From contig CBDFGO010000001.1 of the NCBI GenBank assembly GCA_965247125.1, positions 62,001 to 126,000 of the forward strand: 64,000 nucleotides of DNA. The letters run 5' to 3'. The notes below the pieces were generated by a model. It was given only the letters and a program-made list of their open reading frames with translations, had not been told where the DNA came from and did not search any database. Of the stretch, positions 17,299-25,945 are shown piece after piece. A program made the position numbers and the translations under genes. The stretch's first letter is position 1. Every line of letters begins with the position of its first letter. This stretch comes from CALBJU01 sp965247125 (GTDB lineage: Bacteria; Bacteroidota; Rhodothermia; Rhodothermales; UBA10348).

Positions 17299-18591
17299 TT
17301 AAATCTCCAGGGTGCGGCATCGAACATTGTTGTTGTGCGCTATGAAAATCTTCAGAACCTCGGAGTTGTCGCCAATGACTATGGGGAGCATACGGAAGTT
17401 CAAGTTATGCATGAGCAGGGAAATCTCATTCTCAGATTGCCGGTAAATGTTCGAACTCACCTTGAATCAGTTTTATCGAAACGACATGAACTCACTGCAG
17501 ATATTCTCGGTGCCATCACGGACGAAACAACAGAAACCAAGGCAATAAAGTTACACAACGCACTAGCCTCGGAGCTACTTAACAATTCCATCTGCGCTTT
17601 GGCAAACGGAAGTATCCAAACGACTCTTGAGATATTTAACCAGTTTATTAGATACTTAATAGATCTTAATAAGCGAGACGAGGCAAAGATCCGCAAATAT
17701 ATTACGGGCAACACTCTTCATTCGTCTCATCTTCATACGCTCCTGTTTTTATGGCTTGGAAAACATGGGCCGAACCACGGTATAGTATTTCATGACATTC
17801 AAGCGTTTTTTAATCATCAGCGAATGGACGGCGAATTCCATCATTTCGCTTCTGTCCATCATCTAATTCTAACCTGCGTATACAATCTGACCAAACATGA
17901 ACCCCTCGGCTACGCGCCGCTTAACTTGGTCTTTGAGCATTTGGCTACACTTGGATTTCAACGAGAAAAGATTATTAAAGCGATCGAGGAGCTGTGCCAC
18001 CGTGAGAACAGTCGGAGAGGAAGCATAGAACTGGTCGGAGCCCTAGGAGCTCTCTCAAGGTTGGAATCAGCAATTAGGACGTCATCCCAAGCAGACATTG
18101 AAATTATACTCGCAAACTGCTCTGTCCATCTGACTCTGCGTGGCAGTGAACTAATTTCAAATATCTATCAAAAAGTGGGTTATATGTGGCAGATGGCAAG
18201 TCGTACCAATGGCTTGGACGAACGCGCATATTTTGGACTTAGCGAGTTGCAAAGGGTCACTGTAATTGCCAAACACTTAATGTCTAGAGCCCGTATTCAT
18301 TTAAGACTGGTCTATTTGCTATTGAAGGATGATGATGATCGATTTGGTAAACTTTCATATTATCGAAGGACCTTTGGAGTGAATGGTGAAACTCAAATCG
18401 AGCGATCTTTCGAATCGGCGGGAATCTTTTATTCGGCGGAGAGACATTCATCATTATTCGCAATATTGTCAGATTTTTATTCTGACCGTATAAAGATGAT
18501 TATCGGAGGAATAGAGTGGGAGGAAATCGATTTGGAGTCACGAGATTTTAATGACATAACATCTCGCACTTGGGTTCCGAAAATGACATAA
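17299..18591 (+). pseudogene. P-loop NTPase, C-terminal part (residues 267-696)
   Basis: The last 430 codons of the disrupted NTPase, mostly alpha-helical with no recognised enzymatic domain. They follow the ATPase core in frame once both insertions and one copy of each duplication are removed (GDTL-LNLQGAASNIVVV). A GTG at 17335 could begin a 418-aa stand-alone product, which would lack both Walker motifs. A hairpin/terminator region follows at 18727-18864. Low GC and rare-looking codons compared with the dnaB region suggest horizontal origin. Confidence 0.82.
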
Positions 18592-18972
18592 TATTAATGT
18601 CGTTCTTCTTATTGTTGAGCTTAAGCTATATAATGCTACGCGGTTCCGATAATAAGTATGCATAATATACAGGTATAGTACCTTGCGTATATAATCCCGA
18701 TGTGCAATAATGAGTGACTTCATCGATTAGAGTGTGGTGAAGATCATAGAATAAAACCACTCTAACTGTAAGACTGATCGTCTTAGCGCAATGACAGTCA
18801 GAAGCTATTCTGCGCTAACCACCTAATCAACCATGCTATCGCATACGGAGATTGGGTGGTTTTTCAGTTGCCCATTATTTATTAAACGCTCAATTTCTTT
18901 TGGGGTTATTGAGCCGGACTGGCCTTGGCGCAGCGCAAAATATGTCTGGGCTCGGCGAACATTGACTATTCC
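18592..18972. other. intergenic stretch with hairpins
   Basis: AT-rich region after the NTPase gene. It has an imperfect stem at 18727-18768 (TTAGAGTG...CACTCTAA), a stem TTAGCGCA/TGCGCTAA at 18783-18818, and the terminator listed separately. I see no convincing coding sequence. Confidence 0.55.
18817..18864 (+). terminator. intrinsic terminator downstream of the NTPase operon
   Basis: Stem AACCACCTAATC / GATTGGGTGGTT (one G-T pair) with a 21-nt loop, followed directly by TTTTT. This is the likely 3' end of the two-gene operon. Confidence 0.65.
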
Positions 18973-19221
18973 TCAGAAATCGTGTCGTTTTCTTGGGCAA
19001 ACAAGATTTTTCAATATTTTTTCAAAGTCATACAAAAAATTGGAAGCATACTTATTGAGCTCTGCGTCTCGGATATATTCGACCAACTGAACAACCGCCT
19101 TATGCTTCTTCCACTCCGAGTCTATATGCTCATGGTATACTGGATCGAAAGTGATGGCTCCTGCACTTGGTCCCTGCTCCCTCATCTTAGTTTTGACAAA
19201 ATTGCGTATCACAGATGCCAA
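18973..19221 (-). CDS. small hypothetical protein, possibly a gene fragment
   Basis: An 82-codon ORF with helical, charged composition (VYHEHIDSEWKKHKAVVQLVEYIRDAEL, given here only as a composition example across two short segments: VYHEHIDSEWKKH and KAVVQLVEYIRDAEL). The frame stays open upstream to a TTG near 19296, directly after an in-frame TAG. That fits either an unusual start or the tail of a larger decayed gene. No domain recognised. It points towards the terminator after the NTPase operon. Confidence 0.4.
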   Translation of the reverse strand: MASVIRNFVKTKMREQGPSAGAITFDPVYHEHIDSEWKKHKAVVQLVEYIRDAELNKYASNFLYDFEKILKNLVCPRKRHDF

Positions 19222-19493
19222 AACTGTGATGAGATGATCGACTGACTCGATCTGCTTATCAGTCAGATCAGAGTTCTCTCTTTTGAACGACTTCCTTCAA
19301 CTACTGATCTGCTCTGGTGTGCGATTATCCAATTGAATTGATGAGCTGATAATAAAGGCACTCACCCATTGAAAAAAATATCTTCAATCTCAAATAATGG
19401 TCGGAAACGACTATAGACTCCCGTGGAATTAGATGCTAATTTTTGCAATTAGTATCGTTTGCACAGACCAACTTATCAGGATGAAATGGCATT

Positions 19494-19532
19494 ATGGATC
19501 CAGTCACAATAGGCATAATTACTGCGATAGCG
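19494..19532 (+). pseudogene. 150-aa hydrophilic protein, first 13 codons, split by IS256 copy C
   Basis: The codons for MDPVTIGIITAIA precede the insertion. Joining 19532 to 20926 (one copy of the 9-bp GCGATAGCG) gives MDPVTIGIITAIASGYFVEFSK and an uninterrupted frame of 150 residues to 21339. Confidence 0.75.
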
Positions 19533-20916
19533 GAGCTATGCCCAAAAGTTGTGTATGGAAGGTTTAGGCAGCGTGTCGTTCTGATGTAATTCCGTCGGTG
19601 AATTTGATTCCTTTTTTTACAAGTTGCAATAGGTGCGGTGCATTCAGTTTCCTCCACTTCTTCTGAGCCTCTTTACATAGACGGAAGGCCATTGCAAGAG
19701 CTGTTTCTCGGCTCAGACATCCCCTCGTTTTGGCGGTCCTGAGGCGCACGGTCGCGAACGTAGATTCGATCGGATTTGTGCTCCGAAGATGGATCCAGTG
19801 TTCTGCCGGAAAGTCATAAAAAGCGAGCAGTTCTTCTCGGTCTTTCACCAGAATCTCTGCTGCTTTCGGATACTTTTGCTGGTAGGCTTTGATGAAAAAC
19901 AGAAGGGCGCTCTCTGCCTGCTTTTTTGTTTCTGCTGTATAGATCTGCGTGAGGTGACCTTTTGCCTTCTTCTGAACGGACTTGGGCAGGCGGTTGAGCA
20001 CATTTGCTGTCTTGTGCACCCAACAGCGTGCGGCTCGCGTCTCGGGATAAACTTCTGCGAGAGCACTCCAGAATCCCATGGCTCCATCGGCAACAGCCAG
20101 CTTCGGTCCTTGATCCAGCCCGCGGTGCCTCAGCTCCAGGAGCAACTCTCGCCACGACTGCTTGCTCTCGCGAAAGCCGTCCTCGAGTGCTATAAGCTCC
20201 TTCCTTCCATCGGCCGTAGCGCCGATCACGACCAGCAGACACAGTTTCTGTTTATCCATGCGTACGTTTACGTGAATACCGTCGGCCCAGAAATAGACGT
20301 AGTGCTTCTCCTTCAGGCTCCGCTTTTGCCAGTCTTCGTGCTCCCTTGTCCAAAGCGTCTTCAGGCGCGCAATCGTCGAGGAGGTCAGCCCTGGGGCATC
20401 AGGACCAACAAGGGCCGAGAGCGCTGCCTCAAAGCCGCCCGTTGAAACTCCCTTCAGGTACAACCATGGAATGAGAGCCTCAAGCGAGCGGCTCTTGCGG
20501 AGGTAGGCTGGTAGTATCGAACTGCGGAAACCGATTCTATCCTCACCCCGACCCGTACGGTCGCGTATGCGGGGCATCTTTACAGCGACCTCCCCGATAC
20601 CAGTCAAAATCTTCCTCTCTGGCAGATATCCATTGCGAACGATGCGGTGGCGATTCTCTTCGTCGCGCAGGAACTGGTAGCGCTGGCAGAAAGCTTCAAC
20701 CTCGGCCTCAACGGCTGTGGCCAGCATCTTTGCGGCCCCTGTTCGCAATACTTCTGTCAACACATCCTCTGTGCTATTGTAGTTCTCGTTCTCGTGTGCG
20801 TTATTCGTCTTCATGGGCGGTGTATCCTCCAATCTTCGGATTGACAATGACGTAATCATCATCAGGATACGCCGCCTATACCTTTTTCACCCGTACACAA
20901 CTTTCGGGGTTAACTC
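19533..20916 (-). mobile_element. IS256-type element, copy C (1384 bp, reversed)
   Basis: Complete copy in reverse orientation with perfect 9-bp duplication GCGATAGCG (19524-19532, 20917-20925). Confidence 0.95.
19564..20814 (-). CDS. IS256-type transposase, copy C
   Basis: A 416-residue transposase, same protein sequence as copies B, D and E. It reads against the gene it interrupts. The catalytic D, D and E are kept. Confidence 0.95.
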   Translation of the reverse strand: MKTNNAHENENYNSTEDVLTEVLRTGAAKMLATAVEAEVEAFCQRYQFLRDEENRHRIVRNGYLPERKILTGIGEVAVKMPRIRDRTGRGEDRIGFRSSILPAYLRKSRSLEALIPWLYLKGVSTGGFEAALSALVGPDAPGLTSSTIARLKTLWTREHEDWQKRSLKEKHYVYFWADGIHVNVRMDKQKLCLLVVIGATADGRKELIALEDGFRESKQSWRELLLELRHRGLDQGPKLAVADGAMGFWSALAEVYPETRAARCWVHKTANVLNRLPKSVQKKAKGHLTQIYTAETKKQAESALLFFIKAYQQKYPKAAEILVKDREELLAFYDFPAEHWIHLRSTNPIESTFATVRLRTAKTRGCLSRETALAMAFRLCKEAQKKWRKLNAPHLLQLVKKGIKFTDGITSERHAA

Positions 20917-20925
20917 GCGATAGCG

Positions 20926-21339
20926 TCAGGTTACTTTGTAGAATTTAGCAAGGATGCTGTTGAGCAGCTTTTTAGAAAGGCAATACGGTTAAAGCCAAGT
21001 ATTGAGCAAGACCTGGTAAAAGCAAGAAGCACTTCTGAGTTTGAACTAGTGTTTCAAGAAGCCATTGGCATAATCGACGCAAAAGCCGGAACAGGTAAAA
21101 TTGATATTGACGACACGCTTCTGAATGCAATGCGTGGCATTCGATTTGACCATCAAAATGGAACTGTTCAAATAGCGGGATCAACCATTACAGCTCCCCT
21201 CTTGAGTACAGGCGGCAAAGGATCAGGTAAAACCTCAATAAAGGGTGGTACGACTCTGAAGTCAGCAGGCACACAAATTGATATTGGACGTGGTGCAAGC
21301 ATTGAGATTTCTGGAGATGCTGAAATACGCCAAAATTAA
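20926..21339 (+). pseudogene. 150-aa protein, remaining 137 codons, with glycine-rich short-repeat C-terminus
   Basis: The N-terminal helix-rich half (AVEQLFRKAIRLKPSIEQDL) is followed by a repetitive beta-type half (GTVQIAGSTITAPLL, GGTTLKSAGTQIDIG, GASIEISGDAEIRQN). The second half looks like a short stacked-beta or bactofilin-like structure; that is a structural guess. The stop is three bases before the earliest start of the DUF3892-like gene, so both were probably one transcript. The insertion after codon 13 removes the native start; internal ATG/GTG codons could give only a shorter product. Confidence 0.7.
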
Positions 21340-21341
21340 GG

Positions 21342-21626
21342 TTGGAGACTGATTTGGGATTGAAAAAGACATCCAGAGCTTCTTCTTATCAACCAAACCG
21401 CGCAAAATATATGACCAAGATTATTGGAAATAACGACGGTCCAAATGGACGAAACGAAAGCTATAAGATTGGACCTCGAAAGAATGTTTCTCGACCTAAG
21501 GCCGTACAAGAAGTGAAACAGGGTAAACATCCAGGAGCACACGTTGTCACAATCAATGGAAGAGAGTATGTCAGAGACAATCCCGATGGCTCAACGCGCG
21601 ACAACGTGAATCGCAATAAAAGGTAA
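21342..21626 (+). CDS. DUF3892-like small protein
   Basis: Up to 94 residues. The core is the C-terminal block HVVTINGREYVRDNPDGS followed by TRDNVNR, which fits the DUF3892 pattern of a short domain ending in NPDGSxxDN. The start is uncertain: TTG at 21342 gives 94 aa, while ATG at 21411 gives 71 aa and still keeps the whole domain. It is basic and has no membrane segment. Its close link to the preceding 150-aa gene suggests a two-gene unit of unknown role. Confidence 0.65.
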   Translation: METDLGLKKTSRASSYQPNRAKYMTKIIGNNDGPNGRNESYKIGPRKNVSRPKAVQEVKQGKHPGAHVVTINGREYVRDNPDGSTRDNVNRNKR

Positions 21627-22075
21627 GTGGAGAACCGTGGGCCTCTTTGGAGCCCATTATTGAGAATTATTGGGCTTCGCCTACTAACAGAGGCTGGGGA
21701 CTTCAGGGACATTGGAGACGTTATCTTTTCCCTCGACGCCCATCCGTGGTAGAATCAGTTGTCGAATAATATTCAACCAATTCATCTGCAACATCATCCA
21801 AAGTTCGAGGAGTGCCTCGACACGGATCACTGAAATGCCGAAAACGGCAACTTCCACCCTCAACAACTCTCTGTTGAGGGCTCTTGTGATTGACGACGTT
21901 CATAATTCCATGTCAACCCGGAACTATGAATGTCTCCAGACCGGAAAAATGCTTGACGTTGATCAATCGACAGTTTGTCTCAAGCCGCTCTGAGAGAAGC
22001 ACATAGACGATCTGAATATTGAGTTTCAGTTCTGAGGAGAGGCACCATCACATGAAAAACTACCAAAAGGATTGG
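21627..22075. other. intergenic stretch with probable gene debris
   Basis: On the minus strand, 21720-21860 can be read in pieces from different frames as something like VEVAVFG plus TLDDVADELVEYYS, resembling the decayed thioredoxin-like fragment at 7648-7920. A 15-nt sequence CTTGACGTTGATCAA (21952-21966) also occurs at the right tip of IS21 element a (5572-5586). No intact gene is visible. Confidence 0.4.
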
Positions 22076-23815
22076 CTATCTTACAACTACCATTTCAGTA
22101 TGTCGCTTCCCATTATTGTCCACTACAGAAACGAAGTAATTTCCGCTTCCCAAAACACTAACGTCGATTTGTATGCGTGCAAATCTGTCTGCGAAGGATT
22201 CATGCCTATGGGAAATGAGTCGACCAAGTAAATCATGTACAAATACACTGTAGCTGCTCTGAGTCAAGTAGCTATTCAGTTTAATATGAACTGTAGATTC
22301 AGCGGGATTCGGGAATAGGCTAAAATCTGTGTGTGGAGGGGCTTGAGAAACTGTTAATTCTTCGCTTCCAACATTGATAAAAGATTCAGAACCGATGAAG
22401 GATCCAGTGCCTCCTGAAGTTCGTAATGTTGTGTCAAACACCGAAGCAGAATCTCTAAATGTTCCGAGCGTGATATTTTGCTCAGGAGAACCACAGGACA
22501 GAGACTTGCTGGTGTTAAGGATGAGTGGCGTTCCAACTTCCTGATATCCCGCCAGCATTCCATCGGTACTAATTCGAATATTAATTAGAGTGTTACTACC
22601 GGAGACTGGTATTTCAAAGCCGCTATTCTGAACAGATATCGAATGACTCGTTATTATAGATACGACTGCTTCATCATTTGAAGTTGTCGACAGGTCCTGG
22701 AAATGGACAAAATCATCATCCAATGCAATTACCCATTCAACGTTTCCCACTTTAGAAATCGAACCGATATAGGACCGCCTCATGTCACCTGCCGATCCTA
22801 CGTCGTCCTGTCCATAGTCAACCGGACCTGTGAATGATCCAGAAAAATAAAGGCCCCCGTCACCACGTGTAGATATTTGCCCATCAATCCAAGCCTCAGA
22901 CCCGATCGCAAGTAGCCAAATCGGATTCAGATCAGCAGAAAGCTTGCCTATTCCCTGCAAAAAGTTCCTGGATGGTTGAGCCCCTTCAAACGGTTTGCCC
23001 TTGATGTTGGCACTGCTCGACAAGATGGCAGTGAAGAAAACGTCGCCGTCAGCATTGACTTCCAATTCACCTGCAAAACTTCCTCTCGCTACATGCATAG
23101 GGACTACACTTTCGAACTCTCCAAGAGGATTGGCCACACCAATAAAAGGGGTTCCACCGCCGTGTATATCGACAACGCCGGTGTGAGTTGAATCTCCGAC
23201 AATCCAATTGCCGCTGAAATGCCCAAAAAACACATTACCCATCTCAACACTCGAGGGCCAGACGTTTTCGTTTCCCGTTTCGTTGGCCGGAAAAATGCCT
23301 ACCAAGTTGCCGTTTAAATCAAGCACTAACCTAAACATTCCGCCTTCATCAAACAGAAAGTCACCGTCTGCAATACCGTCTGAAGAGTAGCCAGTTACAA
23401 CTAAATAGCCGGAGGTGTTGTGTTGAGAAATACCGGTCAAATAGAATTCTTGATTGCCTACCGGCCCGAAGTGGTACACCCACTCTTGATCATCAACACC
23501 CGAACTTCCAACAAATGCGCCGACAGAAGTGCTTTGGGGCGCCGACACTTTCTGGCCCATGAAATTCGCTGTACCACTTATGAGTCCAATACCGTGAGTT
23601 ACGTTCCCACTCTCGCACAGCAGTTCCAAGATTTCAATGTCCCCACCTACGTTAGGCGAAGCGAGTATCCAAGGAGGGAAATGTGCTTCTTGTCCGTTGG
23701 CGTCATCAACCACCAAGATAGTGGTTGAAATCATACAACACGCAATAATCCTGCAAACGCTGCCAATACCAACACTACAGCTACTGAATGACCAGCCCTT
23801 TGGTAAGTGTGCCAT
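22076..23815 (-). CDS. T9SS-exported secreted protein, probable beta-propeller
   Basis: A 579-residue protein. A hydrophobic export segment lies around residues 18-38 (IGSVCRIIACCMISTTILVV), so the true start could be 23815 or an internal ATG at 23734. The mature part has repeats such as YFSGSFTGPVDYGQDD and FFGHFSGNWIVGDST, resembling SBBP-type propeller proteins. The C-terminal 80 residues are a T9SS sorting domain (LFPNPAESTVHIKLN, VFVHDLLGRLISH). The first 35 bp overlap the end of the upstream metallopeptidase gene, so the two are probably one operon. Function unknown. Confidence 0.72.
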   Translation of the reverse strand: MAHLPKGWSFSSCSVGIGSVCRIIACCMISTTILVVDDANGQEAHFPPWILASPNVGGDIEILELLCESGNVTHGIGLISGTANFMGQKVSAPQSTSVGAFVGSSGVDDQEWVYHFGPVGNQEFYLTGISQHNTSGYLVVTGYSSDGIADGDFLFDEGGMFRLVLDLNGNLVGIFPANETGNENVWPSSVEMGNVFFGHFSGNWIVGDSTHTGVVDIHGGGTPFIGVANPLGEFESVVPMHVARGSFAGELEVNADGDVFFTAILSSSANIKGKPFEGAQPSRNFLQGIGKLSADLNPIWLLAIGSEAWIDGQISTRGDGGLYFSGSFTGPVDYGQDDVGSAGDMRRSYIGSISKVGNVEWVIALDDDFVHFQDLSTTSNDEAVVSIITSHSISVQNSGFEIPVSGSNTLINIRISTDGMLAGYQEVGTPLILNTSKSLSCGSPEQNITLGTFRDSASVFDTTLRTSGGTGSFIGSESFINVGSEELTVSQAPPHTDFSLFPNPAESTVHIKLNSYLTQSSYSVFVHDLLGRLISHRHESFADRFARIQIDVSVLGSGNYFVSVVDNNGKRHTEMVVVR

Positions 23816-25904
23816 CTTGAGTAGATACAGAAATAAAGTACAACCCGGGAGTCAGATGGGTCAGGTCAAGTCGTCCGTCTTGGGAGCCCTTAGTGATTTT
23901 ATCAAGTGACCGCTTCGTTACCAGCCTTCCCAATGTATCATGAATTGAGACGTTGCCAAACTCACCGTCTTTTGAATTCAGCAAGATATGCACTGTACCT
24001 CCTGTTAGAGGATTCGGAAATAATCCGAACAACTCCTCATTAGCTGCGAAGTCGAACGGAATGCTTTCCCGGTCAACCTTATGATGGCCAGCTAACGACA
24101 TTTCACGGTAATCCCAGCTGTCGTTGATCGAATCAATGACATCATGAGTTGGGTTTATTCCAATCCAGTAATCTTCCAATGCCAGGCCGAGGTCGATGAA
24201 AGTGTCTGGCTCAACCTGCAACGCTTCGTACAACGTTTCGTTTACATCGTCGGCACTAAAGCTTGTCGTTGCATAAGTCTCACCTGGTCGCAGATCCCAT
24301 ACAGCACCCGAAATAATTTGACCGTTTTGATGAGGACCACCAACTGGCCAATCGTCCATGGTCAGAGTGTTTTCCAGATCTCGTACATCAGATGACGCGA
24401 TGCAATTCGAGATATCATCTAGGTAGTCTCCAATATCCGGATCATTCTTCATGGCAGCAGCCCAATAGTCTGCCAATCCTTCATCCATTGCAGCCGCTTC
24501 ATTATCTGTGGTGTTGACATCGGGTTCAATAAAGTCGCCGTAGATATCATGAATCACATTATGAGAGTATTCATGGTAAATAATCTCCTTGGACTGCTGA
24601 GTAACGTCTCCGATTAGCACTTCTTCTCCAAACGCCTTCGCTACACATTTAAGAGAACCCGTTCCCGCAGAATCGTAATCCATTTGAGAATTCCAACCAG
24701 TATAGCTGATCGGAGAGGCGGCGAAGAAATCGTGAGACTCTTCCATTGCGTGAGCCAGATTACCCAAGTGTTGTTTTCCCGCGGGTGTAAAATCATTATC
24801 CCACAGAACGTCCTCCGTCTCGGCACTTCCAGATATCGTGACTTCGATCTCGTACGTGAAACCCGATGTTTGTTCAGGTTCCGCCCATTCCGTTTCGGCC
24901 CGAAATCTCAAATCATAATCCCCGGTGTCGAGATTTGTAAACGAGTAGTCGCCGTTTGAGTCGGTTCTTGCTGTACACGGCGAAGTCTCGCAGGTTGAGG
25001 ATTTGCGGCCGTTTTTTGGAGCGGCAGGAACAAACTCTAATTCTACGTAGGCGTATTCGAGAGGTGTGGTTGTAGACGAAGTACCCGGCTCATCATATTC
25101 ATAAAACTCGAACGTGCCAGATACCGAGCCGGCGCTGACCAGACCTTGAGACCTGAATGTGGCCACATTTGATTCAATCGCCTGGAGTTCATTTTGGGGA
25201 AACGCACTGCCAGATGACGATGATCTAGAATTATCTTGGTCACTAACTATTTCTCCCGATAGAGCATTCAGAATGGTTCTGGATCGCTCGGCATCAATCC
25301 ACCATTGATAACTGCCACCGTCATCTGAGAGTCCGAAGGAAGGAACAAAGACAAGTTTGGCATTCGAAATGTGGATTCGACCGAAAGTGGATCTCACCCG
25401 TTCGAAAGCATCCTGTTTTGAAATTGCTGAAACTCGTTGCAATGATACTTCTGGGGTCGATGTGGTATACAAGGCAACCAGTTCTCCTGTGTGGCTCACC
25501 TTTGCGATTGTCTTCGATTTGACGATCTCCGCACCGTTAACGGTGTGATGCCATTTGTGATAAACATAGCGAGGAGTGTGCTTGGCCGAGTGATATTCGA
25601 GTGAGTTAGGGTTCGCCCCAGATACTTCTCGAGTGGCATACATTAGCCTTGATAGAACACCAGGTATATTAGTATCAGCTTTATTGCTTGATTGGAACAC
25701 TCGAGGCCGCTCTCCACTGACCGGAGCAATGACGGTAAACCTGTCTCCTTTTCGAACGTCGAATATCGTTCCTTCGTGTTCGAAAGTTGAATGGTGCCAT
25801 CTGCTGATTGCATCTTGAGCAAGGCCATCTGAGGGGGAAAAAGCAAGTGCCAAAGCAACCAAAACAAGTGGAAACGAAAGGCGGGTAGATGGCTGATAAC
25901 GCAT
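23781..25904 (-). CDS. T9SS-exported gluzincin metallopeptidase with carboxypeptidase-regulatory-like insert
   Basis: A 707-residue protein. The signal peptide is near 8-29 (LSFPLVLVALALAFSPSDGLAQ). A propeptide of FTP/PepSY type follows (TVNGAEIVKSKTIAKVSH and QWWIDAERSRTILNALSGE). A beta domain near 260-350 (TDSNGDYSFTNLDTGDYDLRF) is of carboxypeptidase-regulatory type. The zinc site is HEYSH (444-448), with DEGLADYWAAA supplying the third ligand. The T9SS sorting domain is LFPNPLTGGTVHI to GLYFISVSTQDG. Same architecture as 9415-11538 but quite diverged. It overlaps the next gene by 35 bp. Confidence 0.83.
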   Translation of the reverse strand: MRYQPSTRLSFPLVLVALALAFSPSDGLAQDAISRWHHSTFEHEGTIFDVRKGDRFTVIAPVSGERPRVFQSSNKADTNIPGVLSRLMYATREVSGANPNSLEYHSAKHTPRYVYHKWHHTVNGAEIVKSKTIAKVSHTGELVALYTTSTPEVSLQRVSAISKQDAFERVRSTFGRIHISNAKLVFVPSFGLSDDGGSYQWWIDAERSRTILNALSGEIVSDQDNSRSSSSGSAFPQNELQAIESNVATFRSQGLVSAGSVSGTFEFYEYDEPGTSSTTTPLEYAYVELEFVPAAPKNGRKSSTCETSPCTARTDSNGDYSFTNLDTGDYDLRFRAETEWAEPEQTSGFTYEIEVTISGSAETEDVLWDNDFTPAGKQHLGNLAHAMEESHDFFAASPISYTGWNSQMDYDSAGTGSLKCVAKAFGEEVLIGDVTQQSKEIIYHEYSHNVIHDIYGDFIEPDVNTTDNEAAAMDEGLADYWAAAMKNDPDIGDYLDDISNCIASSDVRDLENTLTMDDWPVGGPHQNGQIISGAVWDLRPGETYATTSFSADDVNETLYEALQVEPDTFIDLGLALEDYWIGINPTHDVIDSINDSWDYREMSLAGHHKVDRESIPFDFAANEELFGLFPNPLTGGTVHILLNSKDGEFGNVSIHDTLGRLVTKRSLDKITKGSQDGRLDLTHLTPGLYFISVSTQDGTLTKGLVIQ

Positions 25905-25945
25905 AGTCGTTCGAGAGTTAGTAATACATGCCGCGCATGCTACTC

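Noticed and set aside
18925..19245. 106-codon plus ORF across the small minus-strand gene
   Set aside because: Composition unlike a protein and antisense to the more protein-like minus frame.
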